Assembly (NCBI GenBank): GCA_015179125.1
Contig: WHVA01000208.1
Span: 62,001 to 126,000, forward strand
DNA: 64,000 bases
Reading direction: 5' to 3'
Origin: Gautieria morchelliformis
Lineage: Eukaryota > Basidiomycota > Agaricomycetes > Gomphales > Gomphaceae
Under the pieces are notes generated by a model. It saw only the letters and a program-made list of their open reading frames with translations. It was not told the origin of the DNA and did no database searches. Below are positions 10,874-23,694 of the stretch, piece after piece. The stretch's first letter is position 1; each line of letters starts with the position of its first letter. Both the position numbers and the translations under genes were made by a program.

Positions 10874-13800
10874 GGTTATGGGCCCCGGCCGTAACTAATC
10901 ACTCATATCATCGTACTCCTATATCAGTAACAATCGACCTACAATGTCCCTTGCCGGTACCAATAACACGTACAAGGTGGATCCGCTGAATGGCGATAAC
11001 TATGCCGCTTGGCGCCGCCGCCTTGAATGGATCCTTGACGATCAAGATCTTTGGAACGTCACCAACGGTACTGAAGCAGAACCCGAGCCAACGGATCCGA
11101 AGAATGTAACAGCGGCAGAGGGGCGGGCGATCGCTGATTGGAAGAAAAAGGACAAGAAAGCGAGAAAAGAAATTTGTCTGCGCATAACCGATGAGCATCT
11201 CGTCTACATTGATCAGATGATGACTAGCTATGCTATCTGGTCTAGGTTACAAGGGATTTTTGAGTCTAAAGGGGCGGTAGGCATTGTCAATCTACGCCGG
11301 GACTTTTTTAGGACGTTTGCTGAAGACGGATCCAATATGGAAGAGCATGTGCGTAAACTCCGAGGACTCCAGCAGGAGTTAAACGCTCGAGGTCAATGAA
11401 TTACCGACATCGACTTCACAAACACATTGCTTACATCATTACCGATTACCGGATTCCTGGTCTCCATTCATGACCGCGGTCAATGCTGGGGGAGCGGTAA
11501 TTACGTCAGACATTTTAATAGCCAGGATCCTGGATGAAGACCGGGCCCGGCAGGCAGGAACGGCACGACAGACCGCGTTGAAGGCATCGCTACAAAGGGA
11601 AAGTGCCGGAATTGCGGCAAGAAGGGACACTTTGTCAGGGATTGCTGGGCGAAAGGAGGGGGGAAGGAAGGGCAAGCGCCGACATGGTACAAGTCAAAGG
11701 ACACTGAAACTGTTAAGCAGGCCGAAGAAAATGAGTTCGCTTTCATGGCTGATGATAGAGCGCTCGTTTCTGTTTCAGCATCAGACTGGCTTGCTGACTC
11801 TGCTGCAACCACACACATAGCCCGTGACCGATACGATTTCTCAACCTACACTGAAGAAGCATCAACCATTGATGGTATTACCCCTGGAGCTTCACTCAAA
11901 ACACAGGGACGGGGAACGGTACCTATTAACTCAAAGTCGGCACGGCGACCTTTGATATTAAGCTCAAAGATGTGAAACATGCACCCGAAGCGCCCAACAA
12001 CCTCATCAGCATAGGGCGCCTCACAGATCTAGGGCATACGGCTAAATTTACATCTACTGTTGTGGAGTTCAAGTCCAAATCAGGCCTTGTTTTTGGAATG
12101 GGAAAGAAGGTTGGGCGGATGTATCAAGTAAGGTGCAAGGGGACCGCACGCAAGGAGGGGAGAGAGTTTGCGGCAGTGGCAAGAGCACGAACCCTGGACA
12201 AATGGCACTGGATCCTCGGGCATGTCAACCCTTGGACCATCAAAACCTTGCAGGGTAATGATCTGGTTAATGGCTTACTCATGATGACTCGCAGGCACCG
12301 ACTCAGTGCACTGCTTGCATTCAGGGAAAGTGTCACGTGGAGCCTTTCCCAAAGCATGCCGAGGAGATTGCCAAGGCACCTGGTGATCTAATTGTCTCCA
12401 ATGTGTGGGGGCCAGCCCAAGTGGAAGGGCCTGCCCGAGAACGCTACTTTTATTCATTTACAGATGCTAAAACCAGATACTCGATGGTATACTTTGGCAA
12501 CACTAAAGATGAGACACTAAAAAACTTCGATGGGTTCAGAAGCTTAGTTGAGACGCAAACCGGCAACAGGGTCAAAATTCTTCGTTCTGATAATGGCGGG
12601 GAATATGTCAATAAACTGTTCAAAGACTACTGCACACAACGTGGTATCATTATGGAAACAACTGCACCTTACTCGCCGGCACAGAACGGAATAGCCGAAC
12701 GACTCAACAGGACTTTACTTGAACATGCACGCGCCATGATTTTTGCCAAAAATCTCCCAAGATCCTGTGGCCTGAGGCAGTAAGTTATGCTTGCTATATC
12801 AAGAACAGATCACCTACTCGAGCCCTCGGAACCGAAACCACGCCATATCAAGCTTTCTTCGGGAGGAAGCCAGATGTATCGAGGCTTGAGGAATTTGGGA
12901 TGCGCTGCTGGGTGATGGTACTGGACCAGCGACGTGCCAAACTGGACCCAAAGCAGAAGACCACATTTTCGTTGGTGTTGCTGAGCACGCGAAGGCCTGG
13001 AAATTCTACAACAAGCACTCGAGGCATGTTCAGACTTCAAGGAATATCACTTTTGACGAAAGCGACACCCACCTATTTGCCATACCTGACAGAGATGAGG
13101 ATGAGGATGCTGCACTCGAGGGGGAGACAGGAGCATGCGAGCGGCAGCCAGAGGGAGTGGAGGTGGAAGTAAATGGAAGAGCAGAAGCAACGGAAAATAA
13201 GAGAGCGGAAGCAGAGGAAAGTAACACCATCAAACACACACCTGAAATGACAACCGAGGCACCGACACCTGACATCCGACGAAGCAGCCGCACGACCAAC
13301 AGGCCAGATTACCGAAAGCTTAACGATCCTGACCGAGCATTAGTCAGTCATGAAATCATCACCGAACCAAACAGTTACACGGAAGCAATCAACCGATCGG
13401 ACGCACACATCTGGTTAAAGGCAATGGAGGTGGAAATTGAACAACATCGAGAAATTGGGACGTGGGAATTGGTGGAACTACCGCCGGATCGCAATGCCAT
13501 TGGGTGCCGATGGGTGTACGCGGTAAAAACCAAACCAGAGGGAGAATTTGAAAAGGGGAAGGCACGAGTGGTGGCGCAGGGGTTCACGCAAAGGCCGGGA
13601 ATGGATTACTATGACATCACCTCACCCGTCGTCAAATTTGACTCACTACGACTTTTATTAGCAATCGCAAACTCTCAAGACTGGGAAATCGAGATGATGG
13701 ATGTGAAGGGGGAGTACCTCAACTCGGAACTGGAGGAGGAAATATACATGAGGCAACCAGAGGGTTTCAACGATGGGTCAGGGCGAGTGTTGAAGTTACG

Positions 13801-14935
13801 ACATGCCATCTATGGATTAAAACAGGCTGGACGTGCTTGGCACCAGCGGCTCCGCAGGGAACTACTCAACCTCGGCTATATCCAAAGCTCAGCCAACGAG
13901 TGCATTTATATCAGGAAATCGGGACTCAACATTGAAGCTATAGCCGTATATGTCGATGATCTAGGTCTGGTTGCGAACACAGGCAGCGGGATGGAAAGGG
14001 TAAAAGAGGAACTTCAGGGAAGGTTCGTCATGACAGATTTGGGGCAAATGAACAGAATTCTGGGGATAAGGGTTGAGAGGAATAGGGGGGAAGGGACTCT
14101 AAAGATTTCGCAAGGGACGTACATCAATGTCATGCTTGCGCGTTTTCACATGCAGGGGGCATACCCGGTCGCAACACCATTCAGCACCTCTACCAAGCTC
14201 AATGAACCCATCGAATCGGAGGGAAAACCCAAGAACGACATACCATATGCCCAAGCAATCGGTTCGCTCATGTATGCCGCACTCGGAACCAGACCCAACA
14301 TAGCGTTTGCCGTCCAACACCTAAGCCAGTTCACAAACCGTTACAAACCAGAACATTGGACGGCGATAAAGCACGTACTGCGATATCTCAAAGGTACCCG
14401 AGATGGTGGTATACTTTTCAAAAGGGAAATGGGAGCCGAGCTTGAACTGTTTACTGACGCCGACTATGCCAACCGTTCTGACGCCAGGTCCATCGGTGGA
14501 TATGTTGCGATGTTTGGAGGAGGATCAGTCGCTTGGAGTTCAAAATCCAACGCACCGTTTCAATATCCACGACAGAAGCTGAATACATTGCCATAACCGA
14601 AGGAACCAAGGAACTCATTTGGCTGAGGAGGGCGCTGCAGGAGCTCGGATTTGACCAAACCCAACCGACTTCTATTAGATCCGATAACCTTAGCGCGATC
14701 ACACTCTCTCATGATGCGACTTACCACGCCCGAACCAAACATATCAACGTTGCTTACCACTTCATCCGCGAAAAGGTGGCCTCAAACGAGGCTTCACTCA
14801 CATACATTAGGTCGAAGGAAAATCTCGCGGATTTAATGACGAAAGGACTCGAAGGACATCAGCACAAGTATCTGCGTGGGAAGTTAGGGTTCACCGAGGA
14901 CAGGGGGAGTGATAGACTCGCCGAAGTGAGGGGAG

Positions 14936-15195
14936 TGTTAGAAGTTAGCTTGGCGCGCGCAGCACTTTGGCACACTGACGCATCAAGGTGCCGGCCGAGA
15001 TAGACAATGGGTGGTGGACAGTGGCTGCGAGCGAAGGAATGGTGGACAAGTAAAAAGGGAGTGGCTCATGCAGACAATAGATCAAGGATATATTTAGATA
15101 GGACTCTCGTGTATTTAAGACAGTGGCTTTAGGCTACTAGAGGACATCGAATTAAGAACGCGATCCTACTCTACTAGTGAGCACCTCGACCTATA
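14936..15195 (+). repeat. 3' LTR of the copy-A copia element
   Basis: It is 260 bp long and differs from the 5' LTR by seven transitions. All of them read as C-to-T or G-to-A in this copy, and five fall at CpG. A purine-rich tract lies just upstream. Confidence 0.9.
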
Positions 15196-15200
15196 GTGAT

Positions 15201-15780
15201 CACCGTCCCGTATCAAATGTCGCCTTCCAGTCGGCTGTAAACGACATCAAGGAGGCCATTGCTGCGCGGCCCGCCTGTGGCAACATAGCATCCCGCCCCT
15301 CCTACGCTGATATGGTCAAGCATGACGAAGCGAGCAGAAGGCATCCCCGCAAACCGAAGATTTCGGTTGAACTCCAAGAAAACAGGAATCTTCATCTCGC
15401 TAAAGAACTCGGACGAACCCAAAAACACCGTGGGTTTGGCCCCGCCAGGCGAAGCGAGCAACAAGGCAACGCCCCAAACCGAAGATTTCAGTCGGACTCC
15501 AAGGGCGAGAAATCTTCATCTTGCTAAAGAGCTCGGACAAAGCCACAAAATACCTTGGATTTGCCCCCGCCATGTTCATGGGGATATGCGATGATCTACT
15601 AAACAAGTACTTCGCCAATCCTCAGAATATGGGGGCTAGACTCCCCACTCCTTGGTACCTTCCAAGACCCCAGGTGGACATCTTAGGCTCACGTTCAAAA
15701 CTGTGGCGAATCAAGGCTGAGTACATGCACATCCAGCATTGTCTTGCTCCATGGAAGCAAGAACGTATGCTGCCGGGCTG
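15201..15780 (+). other. Unidentified coding-like block (copy A)
   Basis: This block repeats at 43376-43948. Overlapping frames read FQSAVNDIKEAIAARPACGN and, further on, FMGICDDLLNKYFANPQNMG with a Trp-rich continuation. A segment of about 60 bases (near 15355-15413) recurs diverged at about 15478-15540, so an internal duplication is likely. The bases look coding but no single frame spans the block and I recognise no family. It may be a gene fragment or the body of an old element. Confidence 0.35.
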
Positions 15781-15795
15781 GAAACTACTAGCCGC

Positions 15796-15829
15796 CCCTG
15801 GCAACAAAAAAAAAAAAAAAAAAAAAAAA
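15796..15829 (+). mobile_element. LINE tail: about ten 3'-terminal bases plus poly-A, with 15-bp target duplication
   Basis: The sequence CCCTGGCAAC followed by about 24 A lies between exact copies of GAAACTACTAGCCGC (15781-15795 and 15830-15844). The same 15-mer flanks the full LINE of copy B, which also ends in CCCTGGC plus poly-A. This is therefore either a LINE reduced to its tail or an extremely 5'-truncated insertion at the same site. Confidence 0.85.
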
Positions 15830-15844
15830 GAAACTACTAGCCGC

Positions 15845-16425
15845 CGTATCATGGCTGGTCAGCTTCGGATGACGCGAGGGAAGAACAGGCATGACTCGGG
15901 ACTCCGAGTCTTAGTAGTTACATACTTGAAGAACTTAGTCTAATAATTATCTTACTGCGTGGTGACCCGTTTTATGCTTGGTACATTTTCCGCACATTTT
16001 CGCTGACCTTTTATGAAAATGGTGACAAAATCCAACCAAAAAAAACACCGAAAATGCCCGAAAATGCACGCGTGAAACACCCTAATGAAGACCACGACCA
16101 CACAATGACTATGACTAACTGTGAAATGGAAAAGCACCCAGCAGGCGCACATGGCGCAAACAAAGACAAAAGCTGTAAGCTTTGGCAACGAATAGTGTGA
16201 GAGCGCTGGCAATTGCATAATACGCAGAGAAACCTCAGCAAAAGGTGTCAGATTTCCCACGGTATTCTCACATCCCAGTGCCCTTGACAAGCAAGGCGAT
16301 ATAAGAGACCTCATGGGTCTTCACACGTGTGGCCGAGTATAGGGAATTGGTCGAAATGCTACATACAGCATCTCCATCTGTCACGCTTGCCCTGTGCCTT
16401 CACCAGAATATACCTTCTCAACAAT
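15845..16425. other. Presumed 3' flank of the interrupted host gene (copy A)
   Basis: This stretch matches 52476-53062. Long minus-strand frames here are hydrophobic and Cys-rich without family similarity. I read it as 3' untranslated or intergenic DNA of the gene at 16426-17070. Confidence 0.35.
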
Positions 16426-17070
16426 TCAAATCATCTTCCTTCTTTCTCTCTCTGTGCAGGAAAATACCTTTCCTTCATGAATGAGTCCAGGTCTAAATAC
16501 GCCTACACTTGCCCTTGTGTCCTGCGGCAGAGAGTCAAGCAGTTTACTGATGGGGAGTGTGAGAATGATGTCTTGGTCCAAATATTCCGCTTCAAGCTGG
16601 TTTCCGCCCTTCTCAGTTCTGGCATATAGTCGTCCAAAATTCTGTGGGCGGGCTATGGATGGTTCCAAGGTGAATAATGTATTGCATGCACGGGGTTCAA
16701 CTGAAAGCGTACTCATGAGGACGAAAGCTATCCAACACGTATCTTGGGCCTTGACCGTCCACGGATGGTACGTTGTGTAAAGTTGACGCAGGGTATAGTT
16801 GATCTCTCCAGAAGCGCTACGTGAGGTTTTAGGACAACATTCGCTGGAATGCCAGATTTTTTTCTTTCAGTCATAGTCTTGAGTGCAGCAGGATAAGGGG
16901 GACGTAGTGATGGATTCTGGATGTTTGATAATTCGTCAGGCTCGTCACAAAGAGGTGGGGTATGCGATCTCATGGCTTTCAATCTTTTGCCTGAAACTGT
17001 TGAGTTAGGTGTATCAAGTGAAATACGCCGCTTAGAAACGGAAAAGTCGCGTGATTTGAGCTGGGAACTT
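16426..17070 (-). pseudogene. Unrecognised host gene, 3' part, cut by a copia element (copy A)
   Basis: On the minus strand two good coding stretches follow each other. The first (down to about 16800) includes RDFSVSKRRISLDTPNSTVS and PDELSNIQNPSLRPPYPAAL. The second includes LRQLYTTYHPWTVKAQDTCW, then SIARPQNFGRLYARTEKGGN and LDSLPQDTRASVGVFRPGLI. The frame changes between them in a way I cannot resolve as a clean intron. The first stretch continues in frame past the copia insertion at 17071 and the Tc1 insertion at 23961 to a start exon at 34610-34702. No family recognised. The same gene in copy B has a solo LTR in this part and a 2-base length difference (CAACACG against CAATGCACG) that alters the frame. 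Confidence 0.5.
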
Positions 17071-17321
17071 TGTTGAAAAACCGGTCATACTTGACCGATC
17101 ACCGAGATCACTGACCCTTTGTCCACTTAGCGTGTTGTCCCTTGCCACAGCCCCTTTTGTATCTTCACCCCATTGTTCTACCCTATTGTTCTATTCCTCT
17201 TTTAGAGTACAAAAGGTCACTCTAGCTAGTATAAGTAGAGCCCCAATTGTACGACGACCTCTCAGCTTCCCCTGACATCGTCTTAGCCTTAGAGTCTCTG
17301 TCTCAGACCTCTGCGCCTACA
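17071..17321 (+). repeat. 5' LTR of the shared copia element
   Basis: The LTR begins TGTTGAAAAACC and ends CCTACA, giving the canonical TG..CA ends. A TATAAG core lies near 17231. Confidence 0.9.
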
Positions 17322-19309
17322 GGTTATGGGCCCCGCGCTCTAAATCGCCCTAACCGATATTACGCACTCTGGCTACCTCAACTACGCACACAATCTTGCT
17401 TATTGTCTGATCCCTATCCATGACCGACCTCGCCATCTTGCGACCTTCCATAACGGTCGAAAAATTCGACGGTACAAACTGGAGCACCTGGTCCTTCGGT
17501 ATCCGTGCCAGTCTACTATTTACCAACACACTCGGTATTGCTGACGGCACCGAGACCATCCCAACGAAGTCATCACCACCGACCGATGAAGAGCTTGCAA
17601 ACTCGAGGATTTTCACAAGCGCTCTCATCAGGGCCTATCTATAGTCCTGTCGACTTGCCATCCCTCGGTTTATCAGTCTCTTGACCTTGCTAAATCGTTG
17701 CGCGAAAACTGGGTTTCGCTCTCTGACAGATATGGCACCACCACTGGTCTCAACACTTGGGTCGATTTCAACAAATATATTTCGACCAAGTTCACTACCG
17801 ACACTCCTCTTACCAAACAGATCGACGGCATGTCAGAACTCCGCACTCGCATCGTCGCATCTGGACTTGCCATCAGCGACTCTTTCCACGCCCTCTTCGT
17901 CATACAAGCCCTTCCCACCTCATACGAAGTTGTCCAGCAAACTATTCTCGCCACTGTCACCAACTTCAAGAACATCTCGTGGTCTGACGTACGCACTCGG
18001 ATCCTATCCGAAGAGCTTCGTCAGGGCTCACAGGTCGAAGTCAGCGCAATCACTGTAGATGGCAAAAAGAAGAAGGACGCTTGCAATTACTGCAAGGGAG
18101 CTGGACATTGGGAAAAGGATTGCCGATGCAAGGCTCGCGGCCTCTCACGAGAGGAGGCCCAGTCTGAGGCACGAAAAGGAAAAGGAAAGAAAAAGGAGAA
18201 AAAGGATAAGGGGACGGCGCCCTCTGTGAGCACCGTTATATCAGACAACCCTGGCTCAGTTGCTCAGGCAGCACCTGTATCTATCACCGTGAACCCAAAC
18301 GACGCTGTTTGCTTTTATATTGCGTGTGAACACGAGTGGATGTTGGACTCAGGTTGCACTGACCACATCACCAACGACATTTCGGATTTCTCGGAATACC
18401 GCTCACTACCCACACCCAAATGTGCATACCTCGCCGATAAGATCACCTTTGTCTCTTTCATCGGCATAGGCACGGTCACTGGATCATCGAGAGTCAATGG
18501 CCAAGAACGAAAAATTATGCTCCATGATGTGCTGCACGCACGTAAGATTGGAGGAAGATTTTTCAGTGTGCGAAAAATCAGTTTAAAAGGTTTTACAACA
18601 GCCTTTTCGGGTTCTAAAGCTACGATATCTAAGGACGGGACAGTCGTTGTGGAAGGACAGGCAAACGGACAGCACTACTGGCTCTCCTTGCGTACCAATG
18701 CCTCATCCGTGTCACATATCTGCGCCACACCACTCGACATCCTCCACCCTTGACTCGGACATCTATCTTGGTCATCTTTGCGGCACATCGATGACAAGAT
18801 TGAGTCAAGTACAAGGCGCGCACTAGCTACATGTGAAGGCTGTCTACTAGGGAAGTCTACCCATCGAAAGTTCGTTCCCTCCACTCATCGCTGCACTGAA
18901 CCTTTCGCGCTCGTCCACATGGACCTAGCAGGCCCCATGAATACCCGCTCAATCCAAGGTCACTATTACCACTTTATATTAGTTGATGACTATACGCGCC
19001 ACAAATGGATTTACTTCTTAATGTCAAAGAGTGATACCTTTGTGCAGTTCAGGAATTTCCATGCGTTAGTTGGAAACCATTATAATGGATCGCTCAGAGC
19101 TATACGCACTGATCGCGGGGGGGAGTTCCTATCACAGGAATTTACTCAGTACCTGGAAAAACAAGGTATACATCATAGTCTCACTGCGCCGAACACACCT
19201 TAGCAGAACGGAGTTGCCGAACGGGCAAACCGAACAATAGCTGAAGTGGCCCGAGCAATGATGTACAGTGCAGGCATATCACAAGGGTTCTGGGAATTCG
19301 CAGTGGGTG

Positions 19310-21455
19310 TGTCACGACCGGTTTATTTGTCCTACCATGCTACCTCTATGTTCCCCCTCGTCATTCCCTAGCATCTTTGCCAGAGTTCGCCGCACCTACC
19401 GACCACTTCCCCTCTACGTCCACCCTACCCACTGTTCGCCCCATTCTCCGAACTGCTATTTGCTGCTCGCGCATTTCGTCAGCAGGCACGCCATCAAATA
19501 TGATCGATACCATTCACCTGGCATGATGGTTCATCATTAACCCCATCATCTTCTTAATCCAACCCCATTGGGTGTTCGTATGGCCAAAGTGTGATCGCGG
19601 GACATCTCTCCCATAGGCCGTGCGGGATCAACCCAGTAACAAAGAGCCCATGCAGGGTAGCATGTATGCGGGTCCCAAGACATGGTTTTGTCCATAAGTG
19701 CCTTCGCTCCCTTTATTCTCCATCGTTTCATGTTTGCATTCTCCTCTCACTCTATTGTATGTTTATTCCATCTACCTAGTATCATGATTGTGCACCCCTA
19801 TCCAACCCTGACTCACAGCGGCCTCTTTCCTATTCGCTGATACCTTACAAGCATTCGATATAAGTAGTTCACATTCGCATGTATATTCCCCAGTTCAATT
19901 ATCATACGTTGTTCATCTTGTGCAAATTTGACCTCGCTGTGATCATCGTCTTCAGCCTTCTCTTGGAGATTTCTATCTTCGGCCAGCAGAGGACTTAGGC
20001 ATCACTGGTGAGTTCTCATACTTCATCTTCATTACCTTATCCTTTGAACCATTTTCTGTGCTGTTGGCGAAGGGCTCAGAAGGAGCACCTTCACCGGCGA
20101 AGGGATTGTCGAAACTTAGACAGACCTTTCCTGAGACCTTGCACGTTACATCGTCAAGTGCCACGGGCTATTTCGCTACGACTGTAGATAGGGCGAGCCC
20201 CGTTCGGGCAACCCTCTTACCTTGTGAACATTCATTGGTTCATCTATTCGCCGAACGGCATACCTGTCTGCACAAGTTATTCGGGCATTCGCTGTGTTCA
20301 CTAATACACGATATTAACACCTAAAAACCAATCTTGACATTTGCGTCCTGTCAAAAATTCATGTGGGGAGATATTTGAGGTAACGCGAGATGGGGCTCGG
20401 TTTCGAACATATACCGCAGCACCCTGTCAAGATTGGTTTTTAGGCGTTAATATCGTGTATTAGTGAACACAGCGAATGCCCAAATAACTTGTGTGAACAG
20501 GTATGCCGTTCGGCGAATAGATGAACCAATGAATGTTCACAAGGTAAGAGGGTTGCCCGAACGGGGCTCGCCCTATCTACAGTCGTAGCAAAATAGCCCG
20601 TGGCACTTGACGATGTAACGTGCAAGGTCTCAGGAAAGGTCTGTCTAAGTTTCGACAATCCCTTCGCCGGTGAAGGTGCTCCTTCGGAGCCCTTCGCCAA
20701 CAGCACAGAAAATGGTTCAAAGGCTAAGGTAACGAAGATGAAGTATGAGAACTCACCAGTGATGCCTAAGTCCTCTGCTAGTTGAAGATGGAAGTCTCCA
20801 AGAGAAGGCTTAAGACGATGACCACAGCGAGGTCAAATTTGCACAAGATGAACGACGTATGATAATTGAACTGGGGAATATACATGCAAATGTGAACTAC
20901 TTATATCGAATGCTCGTAAGGTATCAGCGAATAGGAAAGAGGCCGTTGTGAGTCAGGGTTGGATAGGGGTGCGCAGTCATGATACTAAGTAGATGGAATA
21001 AACATACAATAGAGTGAGGGGAGAGTGCGAACATGAAACGACGGAGAGTAAAGGGAGCGAAGGCACTTATGGACAAAACCATGTCTTGGGACCCGCATAC
21101 ATGCTACCCTGCACGGGCTCTTTGTTTACTGGGTTGATCCCACACGGCCTATGGAAGGGACGTCCCGCGATCACATTTTGGCCATACGAACACCCAATGG
21201 GGTTGGATTAAGAAGATGATGGGGTTAATGATGAACCACCATGCCGGGTGAATGGTATCGATCATATTTGATAGCGTGCCTGCTGATGAAATGCGTGAGC
21301 AGCGAATAGCGGTTCGGAGAATGGGGCGAACAGCAGGTAGAGTGGACGCAGAGGGGGAGTGGTCGGTGGGTGCGGCGAACTCTGGCGAAGATGCTAGGGA
21401 GTGATGAGGGGGAACATAGAGGTAGCACGGTAGGAGAAATAAACCGGTCATGACA
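19310..21455. mobile_element. Inverted pair of ~1030-bp LTRs, probably gypsy type, fossil
   Basis: The left arm 19310-20339 starts TGTCACGACC and ends CTTGACA. The right arm 20425-21455 is its inverted copy. Each arm therefore has TG..CA ends like a complete LTR, and only 85 bases lie between them. There is no clear target duplication, and part of the host copia element is missing at the site. A TATAAG core lies near 19860. Gypsy affiliation is inferred from the TGTCACGACC start common in mushroom gypsy LTRs. It is a rearranged remnant without any coding part. It is absent from copy B, where the host copia element survives only as a solo LTR. Confidence 0.75.
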
Positions 21456-23694
21456 GCAAACCCGACTTCTCCTATCTCCGTGTCTTTGGATGTCTTGCAT
21501 ATGCCCACATAACGACAAATCGAACAAAATATGATCCTACCTCACAGAAGCTTGTGTTTGTAGGGTATGACAATTCCACTAAGGGGTATAAGTTGTGGAA
21601 TCCATCGTCCAAACGGACTGTCATATCTACTGACGTCGTTTTTGAGGAAACAGTTTTTCCTCTCAAATCTACCCCAAAGCTCCCACTCAGGCCTCCTATG
21701 CCCGCTCCACCTCTTCCTTCACAACCATTGTCGCCATCCGCGCAAATTGATCTAGCTCTACCAGAGAGCGACGACAAAGACGAGCACCCTTTACCACCAG
21801 CGCCACCTGGTACAGCTGACCAGCCTCCCACGGCCCCGTCAGCGTCACCACCCAGCATTCCCAATGCAACGAGTACTCCACTGGAAATTGACCCAGGCGC
21901 AGCTCCTGATCAAATTCCCGCACCACCTGGACCTCCTGAACCCCTCATCCGCCGATCTCAACGCATCCAACAGCGTGTCGTAGCCCCACAACCGGACAAT
22001 GTCAGTCCAGATGCGTACCACAGCCATAGAGCCGGCCCATCTATCTTGCGTGATTCATCATCAGCATCCGCAACGTGGGACGACTCGATCGTAGCGTACC
22101 TGGCTTCTGCGCAAATGACTCCTACCGGTGACCCAAACACGTTTGAGTATGCGATGTCATGCCCAGATGCGGACAAATGGCATCCTGCCATGAAAGAGGA
22201 GATCAGATGCCTTCTAGAGAACGGCACCTGGGAATTGTGCGACCTCCCACAAGGTCGCAAGGCAATTAAGTGTAAGTGGGTATACTTGACAAAGTGTGAT
22301 ACTGCTGGCCATGTCACCCATTACCGCGCACGTCTTGTCGCAAAAGGTTTTTCACAGACCGCTGGCATCGATTTGAAGAAACCTTCGCACCTGTCACAAG
22401 ACTTGACTCCTTGAGGTTGCTGCTCACACTTGCAGCCCGGCTGGATTGGGACATCCACCACGTTGATATCAAATCAGCATATCTCAATGGAGACTTGGAC
22501 GAGGAAATTTATATGGATCAACCGAAGGGTTTCACAATCCAAGGCAAGGAAGACAAGGTGTGTCGCCTCAAAAAGGCCATCTACGGCTTAAAGCAGGCAG
22601 GTCGGCAATGGCACATCCACCTGAACGACACACTGGAGGGACTCGGTTTTCAGAAACTCATTTCTGGCGATACTTCAATATTTATCAAACGTCACGACGG
22701 GGGGGATCCGCTTATAGCACTGGTCTATGTTGACGACATCGCTCTTTTTGGTATTCTACCAACAATCCAGGACTTCAAACGCGCAATTGCCATGCGCTAC
22801 AAGGTAACTGATCTAGGGGAGATCAGTCAGTTCCTCGGTTTACATGTGACTCGAAACCGTCCAAAGAAATCTCTTACCATCAACCAATCACACTATATTG
22901 AATGCATGCTGACGCGTTTCGACATGTCTGGCTGCAAACCCAATTACACCCCACTCGCTACAGGGACGCAGCTGGTCACAAACATCGAGAGGGGCTCAGA
23001 TGCGTCCTTCACCTCCAAGTACCAACAGATCTTCGGGTCGCTCATGTACGCCATGCTAGGCTCTCGACCCGACATCTGTTTCTCTGTCAACCACCTCTCT
23101 CAATTCAGTTCTAAGCCTGACCAAGAGCATCTCTTTGCTGCACAGTATGTACTCCATTACCTATCCGCTACACAAAATGTCATGCTGACATATGGATCGA
23201 ATGATTCTACCGAATTGGTCAGGTACAGCGACTCTGACTGGGCCTCAGATACCGACAACCACCGCTCAACCACTGGCTACACCTTCATCCTTGCTGGGGG
23301 CGCTGTTGCTTGGGCCACGCAGAAGCAACGCACACCAGCACTCTCATCCACTGAAGCCGAGTACATGGCTCTTTGTGAATGTGCAAAACATGCGCAGTGG
23401 ACACTTTCCCTCTTAAAACAACTCGACTTCACCGTTGACCTCCCACTGGAAATTTTTTGCGATTCCTCTGGAGCAAAAGAAATCGCAGCTAACAGCGTCT
23501 TTCACAAGCGGACCAAGCACATAGATATTCGTTATCACTATATTCGGGAATTGATCAACAGCCGCACAATCAATATCCTACCCGTTTCATCAAAGGAAAA
23601 TATCGCTGATCTTCTGACAAAATCTTTGCCTCAGACCCAACACCAGTACCTCGCAAAGAATTTTGGTCTTGTTGATAGCTCAAGTACGGGGGAG

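Larger units (their letters stand above)
10614..15195 (+). mobile_element. Ty1/copia LTR retrotransposon, fossil, present only in copy A
   Basis: The element is bounded by 260-bp LTRs (10614-10873 and 14936-15195) and a 5-bp target duplication GTGAT (10609-10613 and 15196-15200). Copy B has the intact empty site near 43364-43375. A primer-binding site, GGTTATGGGCCCC, follows the 5' LTR and resembles the anticodon arm of initiator tRNA-Met, as in copia half-tRNA priming. Parts run in copia order: gag with a CCHC knuckle, protease, integrase, reverse transcriptase with YVDDLGLVA, and RNase H. It is broken by a handful of lesions. LTRs differ at 7 of 260 positions, so it is fairly young, and younger than the duplication. 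Confidence 0.93.

Noticed and set aside
15952-16314. 120-codon hydrophobic minus-strand frame, also at 52589-52951
   Set aside because: Its Cys/Phe-rich composition has no domain, starts at no clear site and fits 3' flanking DNA of the neighbouring gene.
20058-20706. Paired 88-codon frames in opposite orientation
   Set aside because: They are the same LTR sequence read in the two arms of the inverted pair, not two genes.
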